Source: Mycobacterium lepromatosis (GTDB taxonomy: Bacteria > Actinomycetota > Actinomycetes > Mycobacteriales > Mycobacteriaceae). Taken from it: a DNA stretch of 64,000 bases. Shown piece after piece: positions 30,043 through 39,621 of the stretch. Positions within the stretch are counted from its first letter, which is position 1. Every line of letters starts with the position of its first letter. A program made the translations under genes and the position numbers. The notes under the pieces are model-generated. The model searched no databases. It saw only the letters and a program-made list of their open reading frames with translations, and had not been told where the DNA came from. The stretch covers positions 1,798,001-1,862,000 of the forward strand of contig NZ_CP083405.1 in NCBI RefSeq assembly GCF_000975265.2, written 5' to 3'.

Positions 30043-31149
30043 GTGTCCAGGTCCATCTCTGCGAATCCACCCGACGCGTCATTCCGGGTGGGGCATCTGG
30101 TGGATCGGCAGCCGACGGTGTCGCCGGAGCGGCTGATCGCCAAGCTAACGCCACCGCCAAAGTTCGCTGAGGTGAGTTTCGCGACTTATCGTCCCGACCC
30201 GACAGAACCGACTCAGGCCGCAGCGATCGGAGCCTGTCAGGAGTTCTGCCGGCAGGTCGTAGCACGTTGGGCGGACCGCAAGAAATTGCTGGGAAAACGG
30301 GGGGTTCTGCCTGGTGTTGGGTTGTACTTGGACGGAGGGTTCGGTGTGGGCAAGACTCATCTGCTGGCATCGTCCTACTACCAATTGCCCGGCTCTGGGC
30401 CAGCTGGTGCGGCGGGCGCTACAGGAAATTTCAAGGCATTTGCAACATTTGGGGAGCTGACCCAGCTGGCCGGGGTGTTTGGTTTCGTCGAATGTATCGA
30501 TCTGCTAGCCAATTACACGGCGGTGTGCATTGATGAGTTTGAGTTGGACGACCCGGGTAACATCACGCTGATCTCGCGTATGCTCTCGGTATTAGTTGAG
30601 CGCGGTGTGTCAGTGGTTGCCACTTCTAATACTGCGCCGGAGCAGTTCGGTGAGGACCGTTTTGTCGCACAGGATTTTCTGCGCGAAATCAATACGCTGG
30701 CAAAGATTTTTACTACAGTGCGGATCGAGGGGCCGGACTATCGGCATCGTGACCTGCCGCCTGCGTCTCAGCCGCTGTCGGATGAGCAAGTGGTTGCGCG
30801 TGCCGCACGCGTCCCGGGGGCCACCGTCGACGACTTCGACGCTTTGTGTGCGCACCTGGCCACCATCCATCCGTCGCGTTATCTGGCATTGATTGAGGGC
30901 GTGACTACGGTGTTCTTGACCGGCGTACACGGTATCGATGACCAGAATGTTGCGCTGCGGCTGGTGTCGTTGATCGATCGGCTGTATGAGGCCGGTATTA
31001 AGTTGGCGGCTTCCGGGGAGAAGCTCGACGGTATCTTCAGCGAGAAGATGCTGACAGGTAGTTACCGGAAGAAATATCAGCGGGCCACATCACGGCTGTT
31101 GGCGCTAAGCCCCGGCGGGGTCAACGAAGCTCGCGAACTAATAACGTAG
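30043..31149 (+). CDS. AFG1/ZapE-type ATPase (Rv2670c-like)
   Basis: A 368-residue P-loop ATPase of the AFG1/LACE1/ZapE family. The Walker A is GGFGVGKTH (98-106), the Walker B region CIDEFELDDPG, and sensor-1 is VVATSNTAP. In E. coli ZapE binds FtsZ at division; in mycobacteria the role is not known to me. I start at the GTG at 30043 because conservation begins at PPDASFRVGHLVD and this length agrees with Rv2670c. The open frame to 29932 overlaps the divergent ribD gene and is rejected. The 34-bp spacer to ribD must hold both promoters, or these must lie within coding DNA. Confidence 0.92.
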   Translation: MSRSISANPPDASFRVGHLVDRQPTVSPERLIAKLTPPPKFAEVSFATYRPDPTEPTQAAAIGACQEFCRQVVARWADRKKLLGKRGVLPGVGLYLDGGFGVGKTHLLASSYYQLPGSGPAGAAGATGNFKAFATFGELTQLAGVFGFVECIDLLANYTAVCIDEFELDDPGNITLISRMLSVLVERGVSVVATSNTAPEQFGEDRFVAQDFLREINTLAKIFTTVRIEGPDYRHRDLPPASQPLSDEQVVARAARVPGATVDDFDALCAHLATIHPSRYLALIEGVTTVFLTGVHGIDDQNVALRLVSLIDRLYEAGIKLAASGEKLDGIFSEKMLTGSYRKKYQRATSRLLALSPGGVNEARELIT

Positions 31150-31251
31150 TCGTTTTAACTACGAGCGTCGATTTGAAAAGTCCCGATGCCATTGATCTTC
31201 AATTCGCTCTTGAGGTAGAAGCGTTGTGCACGTGATTTCTTTGCTTCACCC

Positions 31252-31733
31252 CAGCCATACGCACCGCACGTCCCAGTCGGTGGCTGTGGCTGCCGCGAGA
31301 TTCATCAGCGCGTAGATACCTCGACGTCGTGATAGTCGGGGGAAGGACACGAGAATCGGAACAGGGTTGGCGTGGATGAATGATTCGACGTTCTCAGCGA
31401 TCAAGTTTTCGGTATCGATGGAGTTCATCGTCGCCAGGTGTGCGTTCAGGGTCAGAGGTTCCATTGCGCAAGGTGCCACCCGTCTTCTTGTCCAGCAGTA
31501 TTACGTTGGACATCGGATCACGATAGGCTGTCCCGATACACTGCGCTTCTGCACAGTGGCACCGTTGGGCGCATTCACCGGCGCTTCGGGTGCATCGGAG
31601 GTATGCGGCTTGTAGACGTTGGTGAACGGGTCGCCTCGTCGAAGCCGAAATTGGTTGCCACGATGAACGGATTGGGCGCCCTAATCGCGCGCAACGTTAC
31701 ATAGGTACGGTCCACGGTGCTGCCGAAAAGCTT
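31252..31733 (-). pseudogene. Exported-protein pseudogene (Rv2668 position)
   Basis: The minus strand reads TYVTLRAIRAPNPFIVATNF, then after a frameshift NVYKPHTSDAPEAPVNAPNG, and later MNSIDTENLIAENVESF. No initiation region or signal peptide can be followed. M. tuberculosis carries a possible exported protein (Rv2668) at this place on the corresponding strand, and the proline/asparagine-rich segment fits it. The assignment is by position plus weak similarity. Confidence 0.5.
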
Positions 31734-31749
31734 TTGACCTGGACGCCGC

Positions 31750-32330
31750 TACGTGTGTAGCCGGTATCCTAGCGGCGGATTGCACGATGTAATCCTGCTG
31801 ACGGTGACATCTGCGGTTATAGATGCCGATGTCCACCCGGCAAGGTGTCACCTATCCGGCCGATCGGCGCGTCCGCCGGCCCACGCACGAGGCGCAGTAA
31901 CGCCGGCGGCTATGACCGGGAGGGTGGTAAAGACGATCAGGCCAGCGAGACCGGGATCGAACGACGCCGCGTTCGTTCTGCTGGTGCGTGATGCAAGCGC
32001 AGCGATCAAGTCGGCATCGATGTGTGTCTCGTCTACGCCGGATTGGTGTAGCGGTCTGGCACCGTTTTCGAGTTCGACCAGCGCCAGCAGCAGGTGTTCG
32101 GTGCCGACGGAGTTGTGGCCCAGTCGAGGTGCTTCGTGGAAAGTCAGCTCACGTACCTTGCGCCGCTGCGCCGCTCGATGGGATTAGCTCGGGCGACTCG
32201 GCGTCCATGGGCAGGCAGTGTGACAGAACCGAGCAACGCGTCAGTGTTGACGTGCTGGCGCTGCAGTAACACGGTAGACAGCGCAGCCGGGTCACTGAGC
32301 ATACCGAGCAATAGTTATAGTCGTGTGTGA
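31750..32330 (-). pseudogene. ClpC2-like Clp N-terminal-domain pseudogene (Rv2667 position)
   Basis: The minus-strand frame over about 31995-32150 encodes KVRELTFHEAPRLGHNSVGTEHLLLALVELENGA (split here for length: KVRELTFHEAPRLGH, then NSVGTEHLLLALVELE). This is the Clp repeat signature of ClpA/ClpC N-terminal domains. Frames on both sides are interrupted. No AAA module follows, which fits ClpC2 (an N-domain-only ClpC paralogue) rather than clpC1. The order ATPase, exported protein, clpC2 equals Rv2670c-Rv2668-Rv2667. Confidence 0.65.
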
Positions 32331-34890
32331 TTTCGACGATTCGGCGGCTTGAGGGCTATGCGCATTGTGACGACGACATTGAGGGCCCGCGATATGAAGC
32401 GCACGAAGCCCTGCTCGTGATCCAGTGCGACCGCTTATGGCAAGCCCAGTGTGCGGCGTTGAATGTCTTCAGCTTCCTTCGTTACTTGCCCGATCATGCC
32501 ATCCATGCGTGTATCGCCCGCCGGGAAGAAGTGGAACGCAGTGTGCGGAATATCTTATTCTGGAACGACATTGGCGGCAAAACTGTTCGTCTTTGTCCGT
32601 CAATAGCAGGTCGGCTCCCTTGGTTAGCGTTATCGGTGTCGTGCCTCAGGGGGTTTCAGATCTGGGTGATAGGCTCCCACGATTTCATCCATCGCGGCGA
32701 TCGGATTCTGGATCATCCTCAGGTCCTCATCGAGTAGCGCCTGTGGGTATGGCTCGAAGGAGAACGCGACAAGTTTCGCCGACTTCACGACGCTAAGCCA
32801 TGTGGGTGGTACTGTTATATTAGGCTGTGTGACCTCCGTGCAACAGCTCCCGGCCGACAGCGTCGACAGGCTCACCATTGTCGTGACTGCCATAGTTCTC
32901 CAGAACGAATTTCATTAACTTAACTTAACTCGCGATGATGCCTACCAGCAGGAACCGGCCGTGCCGGTACTATTTACACATGAGTCGTTCCCGTTGATCT
33001 TTTTCTCTTACAAGGAACCTTACTGTTGCGAACGGGTGATTTTGGTTTTTGCTTCTCTGCTAGTTTGTGCAAAAGATCCACGCCTTGTTCATCCAGTTTT
33101 TCGATGTATTTTTCCAGGAACTTGTCCACTTCATTGTTCAAGTCTGTAATCAGAAGATTGCAGGCTTCCATGAATTTTCGCTTTTGGGAACGGTGTTGGC
33201 GCGCTGTTCGGGAAGGGGCATTCATATTAACGGTAATTCATGATTGTGTATTTCAGCCAACGCCGGCGATAGTTGCCACGGTCTTGACAATTCCTTTTAA
33301 TCGCATCCTGGGGTGCGCTGTTTCTCTTGCTATTTCGCTTGGGCTATGAGCGCAGGAAATTACACTTGGCCTGACGGACGAGAGTGATGCATTTCGTTCC
33401 GTACATTGTGGCCGTTCGGATGAGTGTTAATATGTTGTGCTTGAGCACAATTGTGGGTAGTGGCAGTAGCTTTCGTATCACCAACGTTCGTGACGACTGC
33501 ATAACTTTAGTGTCGTGTTGAGATGAAAGGATTCCGATTTTGGTGTCCGCTAGGACGTAAGGGTGCCAGGTCTTCGAACGTCTTGACACGTTGGCCGTCA
33601 GAAGTCAGCTGTTAAACCAAGCCCTCCTGCACCATAAGGTGGCTAGCACAACGCCAATGGAAGTGGCAAGCAGACAAATGACATGCCTACCGTCGACGTT
33701 CGATTTAAATCTAAACGGCAGATCCGCAACATGGATTGCCTACGCGAAGCCGTTGAACATCCGCAGTTAGATAACTAAACCTGATCTCCGCCCCGTATGG
33801 TGCTATAGGGAATCAACGTCAACATGACCCGTCTTCGTCGAACCTGTCACGGTGGACAAGGAAACCACCTGCGCCATGCTCGGCATCGGTGAGTTCCTGC
33901 TTAAGTAGTTGTTGGTTGCCAATGGTGACTTGAATGCGCGAAAATTGCTCTGCTGCATGAGTTTTACGGTAACGGTCCTCAATTTCTTCGCATCGACATT
34001 ACCAAGCTGGAAACCGAAAGCATAATCGTCGTGAAATCCTAAGGAGTCGTCATGACCCTACCAGCTCGTCGTTGATCTAATTGGCTGGGGTTTAGTGCCG
34101 CAGCGAGTTGGTGTGCCTCGGGTACATCGAGTTGTCAGGAAAAGTCCAGCACACCGCTGCTGTGGCCTGGGGACTAGACAACCGGATTCTGGTTGAACCC
34201 GCGGTAGTCGTGAGGGTAGACCCGGGAGCGTTCAAGGATCCAACCACCCAGAGATCCGTCACACGCGGCAGCTTTGACATCCTCGGTGGACAACGCGACT
34301 GGCACAGCGAACCCAAGCCATAGTTGGTCGTCGTTGATCAACTCGCGGACACTGCCCTGCACCGTCGGTGCACCATAGCGCGCAGGTAAGGGGAGGAATC
34401 TGGTCAACCGGTTCCGGTGCAGTCATCATAACCTGATCCAACCGGCTAACATGTCGTCGAGTCATTCCTGGTCCTACCGCACTTGGGCCAACTTGGCCGC
34501 GCTGATGATTGCCAGGGCAAATTGCCGCGCTTTGACTTGGGTCTATTGCCTCGTGTTGCCGATGAGCACACGGGGGTCGACTCCTCGGTGGTCACAACTT
34601 AGCCATCAGCCCACTGAAAGCAGACGGCCAGGAAATTAACGCCGGCCGTGCTGTATCAGGATACCAACCCGCTTATCGTTATGGTCGGGTCGGTGGTATA
34701 CGTCGTCGCGTCGGCCAACTGTGAGCTCTGGGCAGCAACAAACAAGATTTCGAATGAGCATTAGTCGGTCATGGGGTTGGCTCCTTGCGTAGAGGTAGCC
34801 AGTTTGCCGACCGAACAGGCTCAGGTTCTATATTAGATCACGGACCTACGTTTGTAGCCCTAACTACTAGCCTGAATGCGTAAACGCTGG
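32331..34890. other. Eroded interval before the tRNA cluster
   Basis: No intact known gene. Unassigned remnants that look coding-derived: a minus-strand piece at about 32640-32830 (PYPQALLDEDLRMIQNPIAA); a plus-strand piece at 33950-34042 (LLHEFYGNGPQFLRIDITKL) ending in a stop; and a minus-strand piece at about 34190-34400 (DQLWLGFAVPVALSTEDV). None can be tied to a family by eye. Confidence 0.4.
32974..33225 (-). CDS. Small basic hypothetical protein (doubtful)
   Basis: An 83-residue open frame in otherwise degenerate, relatively AT-rich DNA. It contains an amphipathic Lys/Glu/Leu-rich helix (LNNEVDKFLEKYIEKLDEQG, about residues 29-48) and a Lys/Arg-rich C-terminus. It could be a small DNA-associated or toxin-antitoxin-like protein, or simply chance. 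No ribosome-binding site is convincing and no neighbour supports it. I do not recognise it. Confidence 0.25.
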   Translation of the reverse strand: MNAPSRTARQHRSQKRKFMEACNLLITDLNNEVDKFLEKYIEKLDEQGVDLLHKLAEKQKPKSPVRNSKVPCKRKRSTGTTHV

Positions 34891-34962
34891 TGCGCGATAC
34901 TGGGATTGAACCAGTGACCTCTTCCGTGTCAGGGAAGCGCTCTCCCACTGAGCTAATCGCGC
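34891..34962 (-). tRNA. tRNA-Val (anticodon GAC)
   Basis: A 72-nt cloverleaf on the minus strand. The acceptor GCGCGAT pairs with ATCGCGC and the discriminator is A. The D stem is GCTC/GAGC, the anticodon stem CTTCC/GGAAG encloses loop CTGACAC, and the T arm is ACTGG-TTCAATC-CCAGT. The CCA is not encoded. First member of a three-tRNA minus-strand cluster. Confidence 0.95.
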
Positions 34963-34978
34963 TAGGGATTGAATCTAG

Positions 34979-35049
34979 AGGTGGAGACGGGAATCGAACC
35001 CGTGTGCACGGCTTTGCAGGCCGTTGCCTCACCACTCGGCCACTCCACC
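34979..35049 (-). tRNA. tRNA-Cys (anticodon GCA)
   Basis: A 71-nt cloverleaf on the minus strand. The acceptor GGTGGAG pairs with CTCCACC and the discriminator U is typical of tRNA-Cys. The anticodon loop CTGCAAA gives GCA. The T arm is ACGGG-TTCGATT-CCCGT. It lies 16 bp from tRNA-Val(GAC). Confidence 0.95.
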
Positions 35050-35077
35050 AAAGGGATTGATGCCACTTGCACCTTCG

Positions 35078-35150
35078 AGCGGATGACGGGATTCGAACCC
35101 GCGACCCTCACCTTGGCAAGGTGATGCGCTACCAACTGCGCTACATCCGC
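35078..35150 (-). tRNA. tRNA-Gly (anticodon GCC)
   Basis: A 73-nt cloverleaf on the minus strand. The acceptor GCGGATG pairs with CATCCGC. The anticodon stem CACC/GGTG encloses TTGCCAA (GCC). The T arm is GCGGG-TTCGAAT-CCCGT. Probably co-transcribed with the Cys and Val tRNAs downstream. Confidence 0.95.
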
Positions 35151-35335
35151 GCGCAACCGACGAGATCGTCGCTCGGTGCGAAGGACGACGATAGTCCACG
35201 TGAGTGGGCGCACACAACTCTTCTTGGTAAGACTCGTGGCTAGAGCGATTGCGCGACCAGGTCATAAGCATGTGGGGAATGCTGCGGATCCGCGGCTCAT
35301 GCTAGTCTTCGCGACGTCATTCGCCTCTCGGCGCA

Positions 35336-35407
35336 GGTCCCGTGGCTCAGTGGAAGAGCGTCCGCTTCACACGCGGAAGGTCGCTGGTTCGATCCCAGCC
35401 GGGACCA
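35336..35407 (+). tRNA. tRNA-Val (anticodon CAC)
   Basis: A 72-nt cloverleaf on the plus strand. The acceptor GGTCCCG pairs with CGGGACC and the discriminator is A. The anticodon stem TCCGC/GCGGA encloses TTCACAC (CAC). The T arm is GCTGG-TTCGATC-CCAGC. It is divergent from the other three tRNAs, and its 3' end faces a dead integrase gene 73 bp away. Confidence 0.95.
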
Positions 35408-35479
35408 CCTGGAGTGATTATCGAGTTCAGTTGGTTAAAAATGTCTTTCTGCGGCACGCGGACCCCCTTGGCGCTTGGT

Positions 35480-36310
35480 GACATTAGGTCAAGCTGGCCT
35501 CGGCTCCCCCCTTTCATGAACATCGTTGAGCGCTGTAGTGATGTCGTCAAGGAGATCCGCGTAGATATACGCTGTCACGATTATCGACACGTGACCCAGG
35601 GCCTTCTGCAAGAGTATCAGGCCTGCCCCGGCCTTTGGATGACAACGATGTGTAATTATGGCACAGATCGTGCACCTGAAGGTTATCGCGACCAATCTCG
35701 GTGACTGACCTTACGCCAGTTGACAGTATGCTTCCAGTTCTCCAGGATTAAGCGTGCACTTTGGGATATGTGATTGCCGGTGCGCAGCGAGGCCGTGCGT
35801 CAAGCCGCGCCTTAAAGTATTGGGATCAGGCGTTTGGGGATTGGTACTTAACGACGGCCAGACTGCGATTTCGTATTGACTTCGATCAGTTTGCCCCCGA
35901 CCTGTGGCATTTACCGACGCACGCGAAGTCGGCGAGCCTTCAAGTAAACATAAGCCCGATGCTTGCGCCGAATCGCAGAACTTGTGTAGGCGAGGATCAG
36001 AACGACGTCATTCTGGCGCCCACAGGTCTAGGCGTGGGCCGCGACTTCGGAGCTGGTCAGGTATAGGTGGGTTGTGGGTCGTACTGGTGGAAACTTCGTG
36101 CGGGATGCCGGGTTCTTGCTAACGAGTTGACCTTCCGCAACTGCGCCGGTGAAGGTACATCTTGAGGATCGAATGCGTCCATCTCACCGTTCGAGGGCTC
36201 AGGCCCGATAGCGACATGACGTTCACCCATTGCTGGATCGGCTCGTGATCTATCTTTGCGATAGGTCACGAGCCAAAGCGCGGCTCGATATGCAGTCTTC
36301 AATCCCCTCA
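35480..36310 (-). pseudogene. Tyrosine-recombinase (phage/ICE-type) integrase pseudogene
   Basis: The minus strand retains the order of an integrase catalytic domain. The pieces are QNDVVLILAYTS (the VLAYTGLRWGE region), VGGKLIEVNTKSQSGRR followed by VPIPKRLIPIL, then NLQVHDLCHNYTSLS (the HDLRHT box, with the Arg now Cys), and finally LLQKALGHVSIIVTAYIYAD (the LGH...Y box). Frameshifts and stops interrupt it. Its 3' end lies 73 bp from the 3' end of tRNA-Val(CAC), the usual arrangement for elements that integrate into tRNA genes. The N-terminal limit near 36310 is uncertain. Confidence 0.8.
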
Positions 36311-37944
36311 TCATCTAAATCTGTGTTGAGAGTCACTTCTCGCGACAACTAATTGCAAGGCGATTCGTCATACAGGAGGATGACTATCCTGATTTTTTGT
36401 GGTGATCGTATGTACCATGAGCGTGTCGACGGTTCGGTGGCCTTGAAAGTGATCCGTTCCAGATGTAAACTTCACCACGCATTCGGCTATTATTACGGCA
36501 GCCGATGCCAGTATCGTCGGGTTATTTGCTGAGGTATTCGATCCCATGTTGTGGCAGTGCCAACAGAGCTGAGTATTGTGGACCTGCTCCTTACTCACTT
36601 GGTTGCCGGTAGACAGGGCGCTTGCCGCTTACGAAGGATACAAAAGCATCCTAATTCTCGGGATATTCTGAGCCGTTACAGCATCAAGGTATAGCGCGCT
36701 ACAGCACGCCCGATCAATCTACCGGAATGTCGCTTCCAACACCGAGCTGGAGTGATATCTAGCTACCTGCGAGTAGATTGTGAAATCCTGTTTCTTCGAA
36801 AAGCTTGTAATGATGTTGTAGGCGAGTCAGACTATGTATCTTAGGGTGATTCTTACTGGTATATACGGTTCGTTGTCTTGGCGATACGACCTAACCCAAG
36901 ATGGTAGCGCGTGGGTTTTTTGGCCGCTTGGTAATAGTAATACTGGAAGATGTTTTAATAATCATAGTTCTCTGCCCATGCATGTTATGCGCGGAAGATT
37001 CTATTACACATGTCCAAGCAAAGCTCTAGAGTAAGGTTGAGCTCTTGTTTCATGTATAGATCATCTTGAAGGAAAATTTATCCTAAGAGTGAAACCTGTT
37101 AGATACGATTGATACTTCTGGGCATGAGGATTTTTACTTTACCCCGAGCGGTTTATCCCTCCTATGGATCTCAAGGTAATTATGAAAAATTTAGAGTCTC
37201 CGCAGTGATTTAGTAAATTTCTTATTTTATTCCTTGCCTTGCTTATCCAAAAGATGATTGTCCGATCGGCGCGTCACGCTGGTGACGATCCGAAAGGACT
37301 GCGGTTTTGCCTTTGAACCTCGCAGGGGCCAGTTTCGTCTTGTGCTGAGTTACCAGGTAGTCTAGTTTTTTTGATTATGTGCCCAAATGGTGGTTGAACC
37401 TAATGTAATGGGCTGGTGCCACAGCCTCCGCCACATCAAAGTCGATCTGAGCGGGTCGTCAGCGACACGCCTTTTGACGAGTTGTCGCGCTACCTGCGCT
37501 ACCTTCTCAAGGGTGTGTGAGCCGATTATGGGAAATTTCGATTTCGTGGCTTCCGGCCATCTGTGTGACTTCAGCCAGTCGTCGGAAGTGCGGGCAATAA
37601 AGAACGCGGTCGCGATCCCGCTGGCTCGGCAACCTTAAGTTCATCGGTTTTTTAGGGGGAGTCGGATCGGTATCGTCAGGCTAATCTATCGACGTCGTTA
37701 TCGGCTGGTTTGCTCAAGGTCCGGAGTTATTCTTTGTGGATCAGACTTCCGTTCGTTGCCTGAGTGAGTTGCTTGTCGGAAATGAGTTGCCAGTAAGCTT
37801 CCCGCACGACGGCAGGGGATTGCACAGCTGACACGGAACAGATGATATTGACAGCTGTGTCGGCGACCAGCCCGCTGTGGATCGATTGTTGAAGCCAACC
37901 GTCGGGGCGGGATACGGTGGTAGCCAGAGGAGCGATTAGGCCGA
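36311..37944. other. Eroded, partly AT-rich interval
   Basis: No recognisable gene. From about 36640 to 37280 base composition is clearly more AT-rich than the flanks, and the frames are short and without family features. A minus-strand frame at 37727-37963 has hydrophobic and Ser-rich parts but no known motif. This may be the residue of the element whose integrase lies at 35480-36310. Confidence 0.4.
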
Positions 37945-38985
37945 GCGTGAATGTCAAGTGCAAGAATTGAAGCTTGTCAACGAGATTGTGCGAATAGTGA
38001 GCGCGTTTTTCGCCGCGGTGGAAGTCGATCGCTGACTGCAGTGATCGTGGAGTACATCAATATCCACCGCGAAGAATTTGGGTCGATCCGATCTGTCGTG
38101 TGCTGTCTGAACAGGCTGACGTGCAGTTCACTCCGTCTACCTACGACACCGTCAGGCGGCAGATTTTGTGCGGGCAACCGATTTTACCGACACGTATGAC
38201 GGCAAAACCCTGTTTGATCTGCAGATGGGCTAACCTACTGATCTGACGGTGTGCACAGGCTTTGGTGTGCTGCTAAACACACAGGTCACAGTTGGGGTCC
38301 AGACAAGGCGGCACAGCTGATGTGCATCGCCGGTATTGACGACGTAGGGCACAGTAATTTAAGTGCAACACTCGCACGATTGAGCACGACAAGCCTTCGC
38401 CGCAGCAGCATCCCGACCTGCTCGATCATGGCTGGTCAACGCCGACCCACCCGGATGAGTGATGGGTAGCGGATTGCACGTATGTGTGGACGCTGCAAAG
38501 GGTTTACTATACCGCGTTTTGTGTGGACGTGTTCTCCCCCAGCATCCTGGGCCGGCCGGTGATGACCAGCAAGATCGCGGTGCTTGGTCACATCGGTGCT
38601 TGATCAGGCACTGCTCACCCGCTATTGCACATAGCTCCGTGTCCCTATAACGGGTTTGATTCACCACGTAGACACAAGGGGAAAGCGGGAAGTCGGTATA
38701 CGTCGATCAGCGTTCACCGAGGCGCTGCACGAGGCCGGTATCGTCGGGTCCATCAGCAGTGACCGCGACTTTTTGTGCATCGGTTGTGGGGTTCGGGCTG
38801 TAGGACGGTACAAATCTGAGTTAATCGACTAGCGTCCAACCTTCACCGGTCGCGTCGAACTAGAACGGGACACCGCCTCCTGAGTGCACTGGCACAACAC
38901 GATCAGACTCCACCTCATCAATCCCAATACCGACCACCAGTCGCATACGAACAGCGCTACCATCAGACAGTCACCCCGACCGAAA
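37945..38985 (+). mobile_element. IS3-family insertion-sequence remnant (orfA end and orfB, inactivated)
   Basis: The end of orfA is readable at 37945-38034: a leucine-zipper-like run ending VNEIVRIVSAFFAAVEVDR. OrfB follows with VEYINIHREEFGSIR (about 38050), WVADCTYVWTL then YYTAFCVDVFSPSILG (DDE-domain start, about 38460-38540), RYTSISVH (the SQYTSI region), and YKSELID then FTGRVELERD (about 38810-38860). It closes with HWHNTIRLHL. These are the canonical IS3 orfB landmarks. At least five frameshifts or stops abolish function. I could not define terminal inverted repeats. Confidence 0.85.
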
Positions 38986-39621
38986 TGACATGAACCGATA
39001 ATCTCCGACAACACCAGAACAGTTCAACATTGCGTCCAAGATTGCCTTTCGGTTGATTGGAGTTAAGCTCGCCTCAGCGGTGGCAGCCGCCAAAGGCTTT
39101 GATAATGATAGACAGTAAAGATAGTGGGAGCCGTCAAGCTAGTATATACCACCTGTGAACAGTGCAAACGTTGTTGAAACCAGCCGCCTTACTAAACAGG
39201 CGGGTGGCGCAACCGGAGACATTGCTGTCACTCCATTATTACGTACTGCTCTTCGGCTGTAGCGACACACCGTAGTATGTGAGGCTGGCTTAACAGCCAC
39301 GACGCGCTGCGGTTGAACGCATTCGTGGCCGATATGCGCCCCGAAGAGTGTGCATATGACGTCAAGATATGGGGCCACAGACTCTTGTGCGACGAAGTCA
39401 TAACACTAACGGAATTAAGACATTTAGTTGGTTCCATGGCTGGCGACGGCACAACATTCGACTAAAGTTAGGTCGAACTGCAGCAATTCAATTGGGAACA
39501 CCGTCAGATATAGTGCGTGGCATATTTCTGCTGAATATTGTACATCAGTGCGATGGGTATGGGTCGGATACTAGTTGACGATGTGCTAGGACGCCCTGGG
39601 AGATAGCGCAGTGACCTGGGC
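38986..39621. other. Eroded interval between the IS3 remnant and the regulator pseudogene
   Basis: No gene recognised. Short frames on both strands lack family motifs. Confidence 0.5.

Noticed and set aside
36834..37034. 66-codon frame in AT-rich DNA
   Set aside because: Rich in Trp, Tyr and Asn without hydrophobic patterning; stop-free length is expected by chance.
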